64,000 bases of DNA from Micromonospora tarapacensis (GCF_019697375.1 NZ_JAHCDI010000004.1:2157324-2221323); one strand, 5' to 3'. Positions 17,429 to 26,606 are shown, numbered from the stretch's first letter. Numbers and translations: made by a program. Notes: generated from the letters alone by a model not told the origin.

Positions 17429-18214
17429 ATGAGAGCGAGCTTCAACGGTGGGGTGGCGACGTACTACGCGAGGCACCGACGCGGTTATCCGCCCGAGGTG
17501 CTCGACGCCCTCGTCGAAGCGTTCGGTCTCGGCGCCGCAGACACGGTCGTCGACCTCGGCTGCGGCACCGGTCAGTTGAGCCTCCCACTCGCCGCTCGGG
17601 TCGGGTCCGTCATCGGCGTGGACCCGGAGCCGGACATGCTGGCCCTGGCTCGCCAGGCCGCCCTCGATGCGGCACGAGCCAACGCCACCTGGCTGCTCGG
17701 TGACGACAGCGATCTGCCGGCGCTGGGCCGGCTGCTCGGCGACCGGACGATCGGCGCGCTGACCGTCGCTGTCGCTGTCCACTTCATGGACCGCGACACG
17801 CTGTTCAGGGCCGTCCGACCGCTGCTACGCGCCGGCGGCGGCGTCGCCGTGATCACTAACGGCGCACCGCTGTGGTTGCAGGACGCCGAGTGGTCCGGGG
17901 CACTGCGCGAATGCCTGGAGGGGCTGGGTCACCCCGTCACGGCGACATGCCAAACCGATCAGGCCGGTCGCCAACGCAACCAGGACGCCCTCGTTGGCGC
18001 CGGCTACCGATATGCAGAGTCTTCGGTGCAGTACGACGCACCGCTCACCATCGATGACATGGTCGGCGGCGTCTTCTCCGCCATGTCGGCCGACCGGCTG
18101 CCCTCCATGCACGGCCGAGCCACGTTCACCGCCGAGGTCCGCGACGCCCTCGGAGGGCGCGACAAGGTCACCGAGCGGATCCGCGTCTGGCTGCAAATCG
18201 GCACGCCCGACTGA
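17429..18214 (+). CDS. Class I SAM-dependent methyltransferase
   Basis: A 261-aa protein with a Rossmann methyltransferase core: motif I VVDLGCGTGQLSLPLA near residue 40, the acidic residue after strand 2 (VIGVDPEPDML), and a motif-III-like LLRAGGGVAVITNGAPLW. The N-terminal FNGGVATYYARHRRGYPPEV is the usual lead-in of small-molecule methyltransferases. The substrate is unknown. It is a single gene; the 184 bp that follow to the convergent DUF4387 gene contain nothing recognisable. Confidence 0.85.
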   Translation: MRASFNGGVATYYARHRRGYPPEVLDALVEAFGLGAADTVVDLGCGTGQLSLPLAARVGSVIGVDPEPDMLALARQAALDAARANATWLLGDDSDLPALGRLLGDRTIGALTVAVAVHFMDRDTLFRAVRPLLRAGGGVAVITNGAPLWLQDAEWSGALRECLEGLGHPVTATCQTDQAGRQRNQDALVGAGYRYAESSVQYDAPLTIDDMVGGVFSAMSADRLPSMHGRATFTAEVRDALGGRDKVTERIRVWLQIGTPD

Positions 18215-18398
18215 GAGCCGCGCCTCACCCAACTAGAGCCTTCCCACGTCCACTTCCCTCATCCGTTCCACTCGCGGAGGAGCCTCATCAGTCAGGTCGA
18301 AACCCATTCAGTGTCTAGGCCGATCGGCGGCCTGTCACAGTGGGCACTTGGTCGGTGGCCCGCCGGCCAGGTGGTGCGGGTCTGAGCCGGCGGCGCGG

Positions 18399-18716
18399 TC
18401 AGGTGGCGGGAGGGACGGCCAGCATGGCCAGCGGCACGTGGTGTTGGCCGGCGTGGATGTCGCGGTCGTGCAGGCTGCCCTGCACGACCGGCCGCGGGAA
18501 CGAGATCTTCACGACGTTCAGCGCGGGGATCCGGAAGAACTGGACGCCCTCCGCGGCGACGCCGTAGAGGCGGGCGATCACCGAGGCGTCCAGGAACGAC
18601 GGATCGGCGAGGAGCGCGTAGGCGGCGGCGTCCCGGGCGAACACCTCCATCGTCACCCAGAACGGCCCGGCGTTCTTCGACCGGACCTCCAGTGCGAGAT
18701 CAGCGACCACGGTCAT
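18399..18716 (-). CDS. DUF4387 protein, partner of AtuA-like protein
   Basis: A 105-aa protein (MTVVADLALEVRSKNAGPFW...) matching the small DUF4387 family, which is nearly always encoded next to or fused with AtuA/DUF1446 proteins. It starts by ATGA overlap with the AtuA-like gene. The frame is open far upstream, but only as a shadow. It likely forms a heteromer with the AtuA-like protein. It is the last gene of a five-gene minus-strand operon. Confidence 0.8.
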   Translation of the reverse strand: MTVVADLALEVRSKNAGPFWVTMEVFARDAAAYALLADPSFLDASVIARLYGVAAEGVQFFRIPALNVVKISFPRPVVQGSLHDRDIHAGQHHVPLAMLAVPPAT

Positions 18717-20074
18717 CGGTTGTCCTCCAGGCAGACGCGGAACAGGCTGGTCGGCGACGGCACCTCGACGACGTGGTTGAGCACGAACTCGTACGCCGCT
18801 CCCCGCTCGGTCTCGGCCGGCGACGTGGCGAAGGCGAGGCTGGGCAGGTGGTCCATGTCCGGTGTGGGCAGGTGCAGCATCAGCGGGTTGGCGACCTTCG
18901 CGACCGCCGTGGCGGTCTGCTGGTCCGCCGCGTGGACCAGGAGCATGATGCCCACCTCGCGGGGCGGACCGGCGGCGGGGTCGAGGTCGCCGAGGATCGC
19001 GTCGTGGCCGTAGCGGCGGATGTCGAAGGTGTAGTCGCCCTCGCCCAGCCCGATGGTCCCGGACACCCACTCGGTGATCATTTTGCGGAGCAGCGCGGTC
19101 CACGTGTCGATCTGGCCGAGGATGTGCGGGTCGCGGATGGCGGTGAACGACATCGTCTCGTACCCGGTGATCCGGGCGCCCTCCAGCTTGATGGTGTGCT
19201 GCGCGGCGGGCTCGAACCGGGAGCCCTCCACGCGGACGCGCCGCTCGTCCAGCGCCCGGTAGACCGCGTCGCCGACCTCGATGGTGCCGGCCGGCTCGCG
19301 CATCGTGAACGGGTCGACCGTCTCGTAGAGCATGTGCGCCGCGACCGAGGTGGGCGTGCACGCATTGGCCGGATCGAGCGGCTCGATGGTGAACCCGGTG
19401 GCGTCGACGGTGGCCAGCACCCCGCCGGCACGCGGGTTCGTGGTGCACTGCCCGCCACACTCGACGATCTTCGCGGCGTGCCACACAGGCCCGGCCGGCA
19501 TGCCCCTGAGCAGCGGATAGGCGGCGGCCACGGCAGTGTCGGTGGCCCGCCCGGCGAGGACCACGTCGGCACCGGCGGTCAGGGCCGCGGCGATCGGTTC
19601 GTGGCCCATCATCCCGACGATGTTGGCGCAGCTCTCCAGGGTCGCCCGGTCGAGGTCGCCGGCCGGCGGGAGCGGCCGGATCCGGTCCAGATCGAGGTCG
19701 GCGGCCCGCTGCGAGCTGTAGATCGTGGCCAGCCGCAGGTCCAGGCCCTCCCCGGCCAGGATCTCCCGGGTGATGCCGGCGACCCAGTCGACACCGGCGT
19801 CGGTGCCGCTGGTGCCGCACGAGCCGATGATCAGCGGGATGCCGGCGGTGGCCGCCGCCCGCAGCAGCAGGCGCAGGTCGCGGGCGACCGCGGCGCGGGC
19901 GGTCTTGGCGGTTCCGGCACCGAGGTAGTAGGGCCCGGAGTCGGTCGAGCCGCCGTCGACGGCGATCACGTCGGCGCCGAGGGCCAGGCCGCGTTCGACG
20001 GTCTCGGGCGGGAAGCCGGCGCCGAGCATGCCGACCGGCACCAGGATGCGTACGGAGTCAGGGTTGGTGGCCAT
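18713..20074 (-). CDS. AtuA-like (DUF1446) acyclic terpene utilization family protein
   Basis: A 453-aa soluble protein. Recognisable family stretches are GMLGAGFPPETVERGLALGAD with DGGSTDSGPYYLG near the N-terminus, then GSCGTSGTDAGVDW and HAAKIVECGGQCTTNP. AtuA-family proteins were named for acyclic terpene degradation, but the paralogues next to DUF4387 act in poorly defined organic-acid pathways. With a FAD dehydrogenase, a hydroxyacid dehydrogenase and a permease it probably handles an imported carboxylic acid. Six bases separate it from the FAD enzyme. Confidence 0.85.
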   Translation of the reverse strand: MATNPDSVRILVPVGMLGAGFPPETVERGLALGADVIAVDGGSTDSGPYYLGAGTAKTARAAVARDLRLLLRAAATAGIPLIIGSCGTSGTDAGVDWVAGITREILAGEGLDLRLATIYSSQRAADLDLDRIRPLPPAGDLDRATLESCANIVGMMGHEPIAAALTAGADVVLAGRATDTAVAAAYPLLRGMPAGPVWHAAKIVECGGQCTTNPRAGGVLATVDATGFTIEPLDPANACTPTSVAAHMLYETVDPFTMREPAGTIEVGDAVYRALDERRVRVEGSRFEPAAQHTIKLEGARITGYETMSFTAIRDPHILGQIDTWTALLRKMITEWVSGTIGLGEGDYTFDIRRYGHDAILGDLDPAAGPPREVGIMLLVHAADQQTATAVAKVANPLMLHLPTPDMDHLPSLAFATSPAETERGAAYEFVLNHVVEVPSPTSLFRVCLEDNR

Positions 20075-20080
20075 CGTTCC

Positions 20081-21691
20081 TCAATTCTTGGCGATCGCTC
20101 GGCCGGCCTGCCGGCCGGAGAACAGGCAGCCGCCCAGGAAGGTGCCCTCCAGGGCGCGGTAGCCGTGCATGCCGCCGCCGCCGAAGCCGCTGGCCTCGCC
20201 GGCGGCGTAGAGGCCGGGCACCGGCTGCCCGGCGGCGTCCAGGACCCGCCCGTCGAGGTCGGTGTGCAGGCCGCCCAGGGTCTTGCGGGTGAGCACGTGC
20301 AGGCGTACGGCGATCAGTGGCCCGGCCTTCGGGTCGAGGATCCGGTGCGGCGGGGCGGTCCGGATCAGCCGGTCGCCCCGGTAGTTCCGGAAGTTCCGGA
20401 TCGCAGCGATCTGGAGGTCCTTGGTGAACGGGTTGTCCAGTTGCCGGTCGCGCGCCTGCACCACCCGCCGGATCTCGGCCGGGTCCAGCAGCGGCGTCTC
20501 GGTGAGCGCGTTCATCCCCTTCACCAGGTCGTCCAGGTCGTCGGCGACCACGAAGTCCGCGCCGCGGCTCTTGAACGCCTCCACCGGTGCCGGCGCGCCG
20601 GCCCGGATCCGGCCGAGCACCTGGCGGACGCTGCGGCCGGTCAGGTCCGGGTTCTGTTCCGACCCGGACAGCGCGAACTCCTTCTCGATGATCTTCTGGG
20701 TCAGCACGAACCAGCTGTGGTCGTACCCGGTGGACCGCAGGTGGGCGAGGGTGCCAAGGGTGTCGAATCCGGGCGAGAGCTCCGCCGGCAGCCGCTGCCC
20801 GCGGGCGTCCAGCCAGATCGAGGAGGGTCCGGGCAGGATGCGGATGCCGTGCGCGTCCCAGATTGGGTTCCAGTTCTGCACGCCCTCCACGTAGTGCCAC
20901 ATCCGGTCCGGGTTGATCACCGCGCCGCCGGCGTCCGCCGCGATGCCGATCATGGCACCGTCCACGTGGGTCGGCACCCCGGAGATCATCCGAGCGGGCG
21001 GTGTGCCGAGCCGCTGCGGCCAGTTGCGGCGGACCAGGTCGTGGTTGCCGCCGATGCCGCCGGAGGTCACCACCACCACGGGCGCGGACAGTTCGAAGTC
21101 CGCGACGGCCGTGCGGCTGCTGGCGGTGCCGCGCTCCGCGTCGCTCGCTTCAAGAACCTTTCCGCGTACGCCGGAGACGGCACCGTTGGTGCGGACGATC
21201 TCGTCGACCCGGTGCCGGAACCTGACCGTCACCTTCCCGGCGCGCATCTTGGCGACGAACGGCTCCAGCAGGCCCGGCCCGGTGCCCCAGGTGATGTGGA
21301 AGCGGGGCACGGAGTTGTTGGCGCGCTCCGCCCAGCCGACGATCGGGAACAGTTTGACGCCGAGCTGGCGCAGCCAGGCACGTTTCTCACCGGCGGCGAA
21401 GTCGACGTACGCCTGCGCCCAGCGCCGGGGCCACTCGTCCTCGGGCCGGTCGAACCCGGCGTTGCCCAGCCAGTCCTGCCAGGCCAGCTCGCGCGAGTCG
21501 CGGATGCCCATCCGGCGCTGCTCGGGCGAGTCGACCAGGAACAGGCCGCCGAACGACCAGAACGCCTGGCCGCCGAGGCTCTGCTCGGGCTCCTGGTCGA
21601 GCAGGAGGACACTGTGGCCGGCGTCCACCAGCTCGGCGGTGGTGACGAGCCCGGCGAGGCCGGCCCCGACAACGATCACGTCAGCGGTCAT
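20081..21691 (-). CDS. FAD-binding dehydrogenase, fumarate reductase/KstD-like
   Basis: A 536-aa flavoprotein. The N-terminal dinucleotide fold DVIVVGAGLAGLVTTAELV is followed by the acidic LLLDQE. The C-terminal second FAD segment is PGLYAAGEASGFGGGGMHGY with GTFLGGCLFSGRQAG, as in the FAD_binding_2 group (fumarate reductase, 3-ketosteroid dehydrogenase, tricarballylate dehydrogenase). It probably oxidises a C-C bond of the substrate. It overlaps the hydroxyacid dehydrogenase gene by ATGA. Steroid substrates are not indicated by the context; a small organic acid is more likely. Confidence 0.88.
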   Translation of the reverse strand: MTADVIVVGAGLAGLVTTAELVDAGHSVLLLDQEPEQSLGGQAFWSFGGLFLVDSPEQRRMGIRDSRELAWQDWLGNAGFDRPEDEWPRRWAQAYVDFAAGEKRAWLRQLGVKLFPIVGWAERANNSVPRFHITWGTGPGLLEPFVAKMRAGKVTVRFRHRVDEIVRTNGAVSGVRGKVLEASDAERGTASSRTAVADFELSAPVVVVTSGGIGGNHDLVRRNWPQRLGTPPARMISGVPTHVDGAMIGIAADAGGAVINPDRMWHYVEGVQNWNPIWDAHGIRILPGPSSIWLDARGQRLPAELSPGFDTLGTLAHLRSTGYDHSWFVLTQKIIEKEFALSGSEQNPDLTGRSVRQVLGRIRAGAPAPVEAFKSRGADFVVADDLDDLVKGMNALTETPLLDPAEIRRVVQARDRQLDNPFTKDLQIAAIRNFRNYRGDRLIRTAPPHRILDPKAGPLIAVRLHVLTRKTLGGLHTDLDGRVLDAAGQPVPGLYAAGEASGFGGGGMHGYRALEGTFLGGCLFSGRQAGRAIAKN

Positions 21692-22620
21692 CGGCTCTGC
21701 TCCGGGGTGATCAGGTGGGCGTTGACGGAGGTCTGCGGGTTGCCGGCCAGGGCGGCGACCAGTTCGCGGGCGCCGCAGAGGCCCGCGTCGCGGCGGGCCT
21801 CGGTGGTCTGGCCGGCCATGTGCGAGTAGACGGTGATGCCGTCGACACCGCGCAGCACGCTGTCGGCGGGCAACGGTTCGACGTCCACGACGTCGAGGGC
21901 CGCCCCGGCGATCCGGCCGGACCGGACCGCCTCGGCCAGGGCGGTCACGTCGACGATCGGGCCGCGGGCCGTGTTGATCAGATGGGCGGTCGGCTTCATC
22001 CGGGCCAGCGCGGCGGCGTCGATCAGGTGCCGGGTGCGCGGGGTCAGCGCGGTGTGGATGGAGACGTAGTCGGCGTCGCGGAGCAGGCGTTCCAGCGCGA
22101 CCTCGTGGCCCAGCACCGTCATGCCGAACGCCTCGGCGAGCGGTCGCACCCGCTGGGCCACCGCGCCACGGCCGATCAGGCCGAGGGTCTTGCCGCGCAG
22201 CTCGTGCCCGTCCCGGCGCGGCCAGCCGCCGGCCGCGACCCCGGCCGCCATCGGCACCAGCTGCCGGGCCTGGGCCAGCAGCAACGCGAGGGTGTACTCG
22301 GCGACCGCGTTGGCGTTGATGCCGGGCAGGTTGCTGACGCTGATGCCGAGGCGGGTGGCGGCCGGGACGTCGACGGAGTCGTACCCGACGCCGGTGCGCA
22401 CGATCGCCCGCAGGCCGGGCGACGCCGCCAGCACCTGCTCGGTCATCGGCTCGTTGGCGATCAGCGCGCCGTCGGCGCCGGCCAGCGCGGCGATCAGCTC
22501 CGCCGGCCGGCGCGGCCCGCCCATCGGGTCGTGCCGGGTGGTGAAGCCCTGGCCGGTGAGGTAGGCGTCCACCTCGTCTCCCGGGCGCAGGTAGTCGGTG
22601 GTGATCAGGATGGTCGGCAT
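21688..22620 (-). CDS. NAD-dependent D-2-hydroxyacid dehydrogenase
   Basis: A 310-aa member of the phosphoglycerate/hydroxyacid dehydrogenase family. The NAD-binding loop is KTLGLIGRGAVAQRV (the last Gly of GxGxxG is Ala). Catalytic residues appear as Arg in INTARGPIVD, Glu in DVVDVEPLP and His in YSHMAGQT. It interconverts a 2-oxoacid and a D-2-hydroxyacid. It lies 10 bp after the MFS gene and shares ATGA with the FAD enzyme, so the two are made together. Confidence 0.9.
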   Translation of the reverse strand: MPTILITTDYLRPGDEVDAYLTGQGFTTRHDPMGGPRRPAELIAALAGADGALIANEPMTEQVLAASPGLRAIVRTGVGYDSVDVPAATRLGISVSNLPGINANAVAEYTLALLLAQARQLVPMAAGVAAGGWPRRDGHELRGKTLGLIGRGAVAQRVRPLAEAFGMTVLGHEVALERLLRDADYVSIHTALTPRTRHLIDAAALARMKPTAHLINTARGPIVDVTALAEAVRSGRIAGAALDVVDVEPLPADSVLRGVDGITVYSHMAGQTTEARRDAGLCGARELVAALAGNPQTSVNAHLITPEQSR

Positions 22621-22630
22621 CGGCTCTCTC

Positions 22631-23905
22631 TCAACGTGCGGGGGCGGGGGTCGTCTCGCGGGCCTGCTCCAGGCGGGCCAGCCGGATCACGACCACGGCG
22701 GCGAGCGTGGCCAGCACGGCGATGTCGAGCAGCATCCAGTCCCAGCCGACCAGGTCGACCGCGACGCCGACCAGCGCCGGCCCGGCGAAGCCGCCCAAAT
22801 ACCAGGTGACCGCGTAGAGCCCGGTGTAGGCGCCGAGCATCCGGCTGGACGGGGCCAGGTTCCACAACGCGACCGCCGCGTTGATCAGGAAACCGGCGGC
22901 GCCCATGGCGGCGACGCAGAACAGCACGACCGTGCCGGTGGGGGTCCGCACGACGGCGGCGGCCGTGAGCGCCGCGGCGAAGACGGCGATGCCGATCAGG
23001 ACCACCCGCAGCCGGCCGAAGCGCTCGGCGGCCAGCGCGGCCGGGTAGGCCGCGATCAGGTAGGCGACGCCGCTGGGCAGGGTGAGCCCGCCGGCCTCAC
23101 CGCGGGTCAGGCCCAGCACCTCCATGCCGTACGGGGTCATCAGCGACCGGGACGCGAACCAGGCGCCGCCGAAGAGGAAGACGGTGAGCAGCAGGAGCAC
23201 CCGCCGCCGGTCCCGGCTGGTGACCAGTTCGGTGATGACCCGCCACAGTGGCGATCTCGTCTCGCCGGGTCCGGTGGTCGCGTCCTCGGTCACCGCGGCC
23301 CGATAGGCCGGGGACCGGCTGTCGCGCACCTTGGCGATCATCACGGCGGTGACGGCCAGCATGATCGCCGCCGGGATGACGAAGGCCGCCCGGGGATGGT
23401 CGTCCACCACCAGGAGGCTGATCAGTGACGCCACGATGATGGTCAGCGAAGTGGCGATCTTGACGACGGCGTTGGTCCGGCCGCGCCGCTGGGGCGGGAC
23501 GAAGTCCGGGGTCAGCGCCTCGGCGAGGGGCCGCATGGTGTTCGCGACCAGCGCGTAGCAGACCATCACCGCGACCAGCGTGACCAGCGAGGTGGTCCAG
23601 GGCAGGAGCAGGAAGATCAGGGCGCCGAGGGGCATGCCCACCGCGAGGTACGGGATGCGCCGGCCCCACCGGGTCCGGGTGTTGTCGGACCGGTTGCCGA
23701 TCCAGGGCTGGATGAAGATCCCCAGCAGGTTGTCCATCCCCATCAGCACACCGACGAGCGCGGCGCTCGTGACGTGCTCGCGCAGCAGGACGGGCACCTG
23801 GTTGTCGTAGAAGTTCCAGGTCGACTCCTGCGCGAACAGCGCGAGAGCGATGAAGAAGGTGATCTTCCGGTACGACACCTCGTCGCGGGTCTTTATTTCG
23901 GCCAT
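22631..23905 (-). CDS. MFS transporter, GPH/SLC45-like
   Basis: A 424-aa transporter with about 12 hydrophobic segments. ATG 23905 (MAEIKTRDEVSYRK) follows GGAGG and is chosen over an in-frame start at 23974. The motif between helices 2 and 3 is GNRSDNTRTRWGRRIPYL, which resembles the D-x4-G-R-R pattern of the glycoside-pentoside-hexuronide group. As the first gene of the operon it probably imports the substrate degraded by the downstream enzymes. Confidence 0.88.
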   Translation of the reverse strand: MAEIKTRDEVSYRKITFFIALALFAQESTWNFYDNQVPVLLREHVTSAALVGVLMGMDNLLGIFIQPWIGNRSDNTRTRWGRRIPYLAVGMPLGALIFLLLPWTTSLVTLVAVMVCYALVANTMRPLAEALTPDFVPPQRRGRTNAVVKIATSLTIIVASLISLLVVDDHPRAAFVIPAAIMLAVTAVMIAKVRDSRSPAYRAAVTEDATTGPGETRSPLWRVITELVTSRDRRRVLLLLTVFLFGGAWFASRSLMTPYGMEVLGLTRGEAGGLTLPSGVAYLIAAYPAALAAERFGRLRVVLIGIAVFAAALTAAAVVRTPTGTVVLFCVAAMGAAGFLINAAVALWNLAPSSRMLGAYTGLYAVTWYLGGFAGPALVGVAVDLVGWDWMLLDIAVLATLAAVVVIRLARLEQARETTPAPAR

Positions 23906-23938
23906 GTCGCCTCCACGTAACGTGTGCCGCGTCACGCT

Positions 23939-23956
23939 AGTTTGCTGTAGCAAACT
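23939..23956. promoter_or_regulatory. Operator palindrome in the GntR/MFS divergent promoter
   Basis: AGTTTGCT-GT-AGCAAACT is a perfect 8+2+8 inverted repeat midway between the divergent MFS and GntR starts; a second short palindrome, GTTGCAAC, lies at 23965-23972. It is the likely binding site of the GntR-type repressor. Confidence 0.65.
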
Positions 23957-24006
23957 CGTCAACAGTTGCAACAAAGTTAGGCAATGGCATGCGTTAGGGT
24001 GTGGCC

Positions 24007-24696
24007 ATGACAGTCACCGAGACGCTCGCCGACCAGGCGTACCGTCATGTCCGCGCCGCCATCGCCGCCGGCGAGCTGGCGCCGGGAGAGAAGGTCACCG
24101 AGCGCGGCCTGGCCGAACGCCTGGCGATCAGCCCGACCCCGGTCCGCGAGGCGCTGCGGCGACTGGAGTCCGACGGGCTGATCGAGCGCCTCGGGCCACG
24201 GACCGTGCTGGTCGCCGAGATCCGGGACGCCGCCATCGACGACCTCGCCGAGGTCGAGGTCGGCCTGCGCGGCCTGGTCGCCCGGTTCGCCGCCCGGCAC
24301 GCCACCCCCGGCCAGCTCGACACCCTCGACGAGATCCTCGACCGGGCCGACGACCTGCTGATCCTGCTCAAGGAGCGCCGGTCCCACGACCGGCCGACCG
24401 AGCGGCACCTCACCGCGCTGCTCGACACCATGCTGGAATTCAACGAGGCGGTCAACGCCTGCGCCCACAACCCGGTCCTCGTCCGGATGCTCGACCAGAG
24501 CCGGGTGTTCACCCGGCCGCAGCGACGGGAACTGCTGCTCAAGCGGGTGGCCGAGGACGACACCTTCGGCCTGGAGCGCTACACCAGCCATCGCGCCCTG
24601 GTCCGCGCGCTGCGCGCCGGTGACTCCGCCGCCGCCGAACGCATCGCCATCGAGGACTCACAGGGCGGCCTCGACGCCCTGCGGGGGGCCCGATGA
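24007..24696 (+). CDS. GntR-family (FCD) transcriptional regulator
   Basis: A 229-aa regulator with an N-terminal winged helix (LAERLAISPTPVREALRRLESDGLIERL) and a C-terminal all-helical FCD ligand domain (VNACAHNPVLVRMLDQ; SHRALVRALRAGD). ATG 24007 is chosen; GTG 24001 is in frame two codons earlier. It is divergent from the catabolic operon, with a palindromic operator between, and overlaps the dehydrogenase gene by 4 bp. It most likely represses both directions until an organic-acid ligand binds. Confidence 0.9.
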   Translation: MTVTETLADQAYRHVRAAIAAGELAPGEKVTERGLAERLAISPTPVREALRRLESDGLIERLGPRTVLVAEIRDAAIDDLAEVEVGLRGLVARFAARHATPGQLDTLDEILDRADDLLILLKERRSHDRPTERHLTALLDTMLEFNEAVNACAHNPVLVRMLDQSRVFTRPQRRELLLKRVAEDDTFGLERYTSHRALVRALRAGDSAAAERIAIEDSQGGLDALRGAR

Positions 24697-25772
24697 ACCA
24701 CCGGATCGCCGTCATCCCCGGCGACGGGATCGGCAAGGAGGTCGTCCCGGCCGGCATCGAAGCCCTGGAGGCGACCGCCGGGCGCTTCGGCCTGCGGCTG
24801 GAGTTCACCGACTTCGGCTTCGCCAGCGCCGACTACTGGCAGCGGCACCAGAAAATGCTGCCGCCCGACTGGGAGGAGACGCTGCGCTCCTTCGACGCCA
24901 TCTTCTTCGGCGCGGTCGGCTGGCCCGCCGTGGTGCCCGACCACATCTCGCTCTGGGGCAGCCTGCTCCAGTTCCGGCGTACCTTCGACCAGTTCGTGAA
25001 CCTGCGCCCGTGCCGGCTCATGCCCGGCGTCCGCAGCCCACTCGCCGACCGCGAGCCCGGCGACATCGACTTCCTGGTGGTCCGCGAAAACACCGAGGGT
25101 GAATACTCCAGTGTCGGCGGACGCATCTTCGAGGGCACCCACCGGGAGACCGTGCTACAAGAGACGGTGATGACCCGCATCGGCGTCGACCGGGTGCTGC
25201 GCTTCGCCTTCGAGCAGGCGCAGAGCCGCCCGCAACAGCACCTCACCTCGGCGACCAAGAGCAACGGCATCGCCATCTCCATGCCGTACTGGGACGAGCG
25301 GGTCGCCGCGATGGCCGAACAGTTCCCCCGCGTACGGGTCGACAGGTTCCACATCGACGCCCTCGCCGCCCAGTTCGTGCTGCACCCCGAGTGGTTCGAC
25401 GTGGTCGTCGCCAGCAACCTCTTCGGCGACATCCTCTCCGACCTCGGCCCGGCCTGCACCGGCACACTCGGCATCGCACCCAGCGCCAACATCAACCCCG
25501 ACCGCCACCACCCCAGCCTCTTCGAGCCGGTGCACGGCTCCGCACCCGACATCGCCGGCCAGGGCATCGCCAACCCGATCGGCCAGATCTGGTGCGGCTC
25601 CATGATGCTGGACCACCTCGGCCATCCCGAGGCCGCCGCCCACCTCCTCGGCGCCGTCGAGGACGTGCTGGCGCTCGGGCCGAAGGAGGCGCCGCTCACC
25701 CCCGACCTGCACGGCACCGGCACGACCGCGGAACTGGGCCGCGCGATCGCCGAGCGCGTCCGGGAACGCTGA
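24693..25772 (+). CDS. Tartrate/3-isopropylmalate-type beta-decarboxylating dehydrogenase
   Basis: A 359-aa enzyme of the isocitrate/isopropylmalate dehydrogenase family. Key parts: IAVIPGDGIGKEVV, the substrate loop LLQFRRTFDQFVNLRPCRL, VVRENTEGEYSSVGG, TKSNGIAISMPYWD and NLFGDILSDLGPACTGTLGIAPSANI with the metal-binding Asp residues. FEPVHGSAPDIAGQGIANP completes the NAD site. This version (ENTEGEYSSVGG) is typical of tartrate dehydrogenase/decarboxylase (TtuC, YeaU) rather than LeuB. The pairing with a GntR regulator and the divergent catabolic operon supports a role on a hydroxy-diacid. Confidence 0.88.
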   Translation: MNHRIAVIPGDGIGKEVVPAGIEALEATAGRFGLRLEFTDFGFASADYWQRHQKMLPPDWEETLRSFDAIFFGAVGWPAVVPDHISLWGSLLQFRRTFDQFVNLRPCRLMPGVRSPLADREPGDIDFLVVRENTEGEYSSVGGRIFEGTHRETVLQETVMTRIGVDRVLRFAFEQAQSRPQQHLTSATKSNGIAISMPYWDERVAAMAEQFPRVRVDRFHIDALAAQFVLHPEWFDVVVASNLFGDILSDLGPACTGTLGIAPSANINPDRHHPSLFEPVHGSAPDIAGQGIANPIGQIWCGSMMLDHLGHPEAAAHLLGAVEDVLALGPKEAPLTPDLHGTGTTAELGRAIAERVRER

Positions 25773-25812
25773 GCCCAGCCGCCCCGCGCCGCTCAAACGG
25801 CTGAACGTGGCC

Positions 25813-26349
25813 TCAGTGCTGCACGAGCCCGCCGGCCAGGACCGGAGGGACGTGCCCGGTCGCCGGGCGCGTCCGCGCCAGGGCGAGACCGACGTCCACC
25901 AGGGAGGATCGGCGCAGGTGAACCACCTCCGCCATCGGGGTCCAGACCGCCTCGACAGTGTCGCCGCTCGGCTCCGGCCGGAGGACGCCTCCCGTGATGC
26001 GGACCTGGTAGAAAATGCCAACATTCTGGTGATCGAGCCCTGACCACGCCTCGGCGGCGGGAATCACCCTGGAATCCACGCCCACCAAGCTCTCGACCAC
26101 CGCGTCGCAGCCGGTCTCCTCGGCAACCTCCCGGATCACCGCATCGAACGGATCCTCCGCGTGCTCCACCCTGCCGCCCGGAAGGCTCCAGTTGGTCCCG
26201 CCGGCCGGCGACACGCAACGGACAAGCAGCACCCGCTCATCCTCGAAGCACACGGCGTACGCGGCCAACCGGAAACTCAACCCAGCACCTCCCGACCGAC
26301 GTCGACGTCCCGACGGTGACCTCTCGCGGACTGCGAGCCGCCCCATCAT
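25813..26349 (-). CDS. Nudix hydrolase
   Basis: A 178-aa protein with an intact Nudix box, GGRVEHAEDPFDAVIREVAEETG, matching GX5EX7REUXEEXGU. Such enzymes cleave nucleoside diphosphates linked to another moiety; the substrate cannot be read. The start is uncertain: ATG 26349 has GGCGGTGA upstream, and ATG 26382 is an alternative. It is convergent with the dehydrogenase gene, and its promoter side faces the CRISPR leader. Confidence 0.85.
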   Translation of the reverse strand: MMGRLAVRERSPSGRRRRSGGAGLSFRLAAYAVCFEDERVLLVRCVSPAGGTNWSLPGGRVEHAEDPFDAVIREVAEETGCDAVVESLVGVDSRVIPAAEAWSGLDHQNVGIFYQVRITGGVLRPEPSGDTVEAVWTPMAEVVHLRRSSLVDVGLALARTRPATGHVPPVLAGGLVQH

Positions 26350-26554
26350 GAGATGGTCACCGCCGCCAGCCGCTCCATCCAATCACCAAGGGTTTGTCGC
26401 AGGTCGACACGTCCATCATGGGCGGAGAGTCGGCCGCCCGGCCGAGAGCCCCTTTCGACCATCGCCATCCGCTACGCTGAACCTCACGTTTCGCCACTCG
26501 CACACACCCAACTCCCGACCCCAAGCGGCAAAGGAGCCTGGCGATCTTGAGACG

Positions 26555-26606
26555 CAAAGTGAAGAAAAACAGCGGACTTGATCTTTAACACCCCAGGTCA
26601 GAAAGC
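26555..26606 (+). promoter_or_regulatory. CRISPR array 1 leader core
   Basis: 52 bp immediately before the first repeat: CAAAGTGAAGAAAAAC, a variable 7-mer, TTGATCT, then a CCCAG-TCAGAAAGC end. The same arrangement flanks array 2 on the opposite strand. AT content is well above the surroundings. It fixes array 1 as transcribed rightwards, with new spacers added at 26.6 kb. Confidence 0.85.

Noticed and set aside
18692..21829. 1045-aa plus-strand frame opposite the AtuA/FAD operon
   Set aside because: Antisense shadow; composition typical of complementary-strand reading, and the minus-strand genes have full family motifs.
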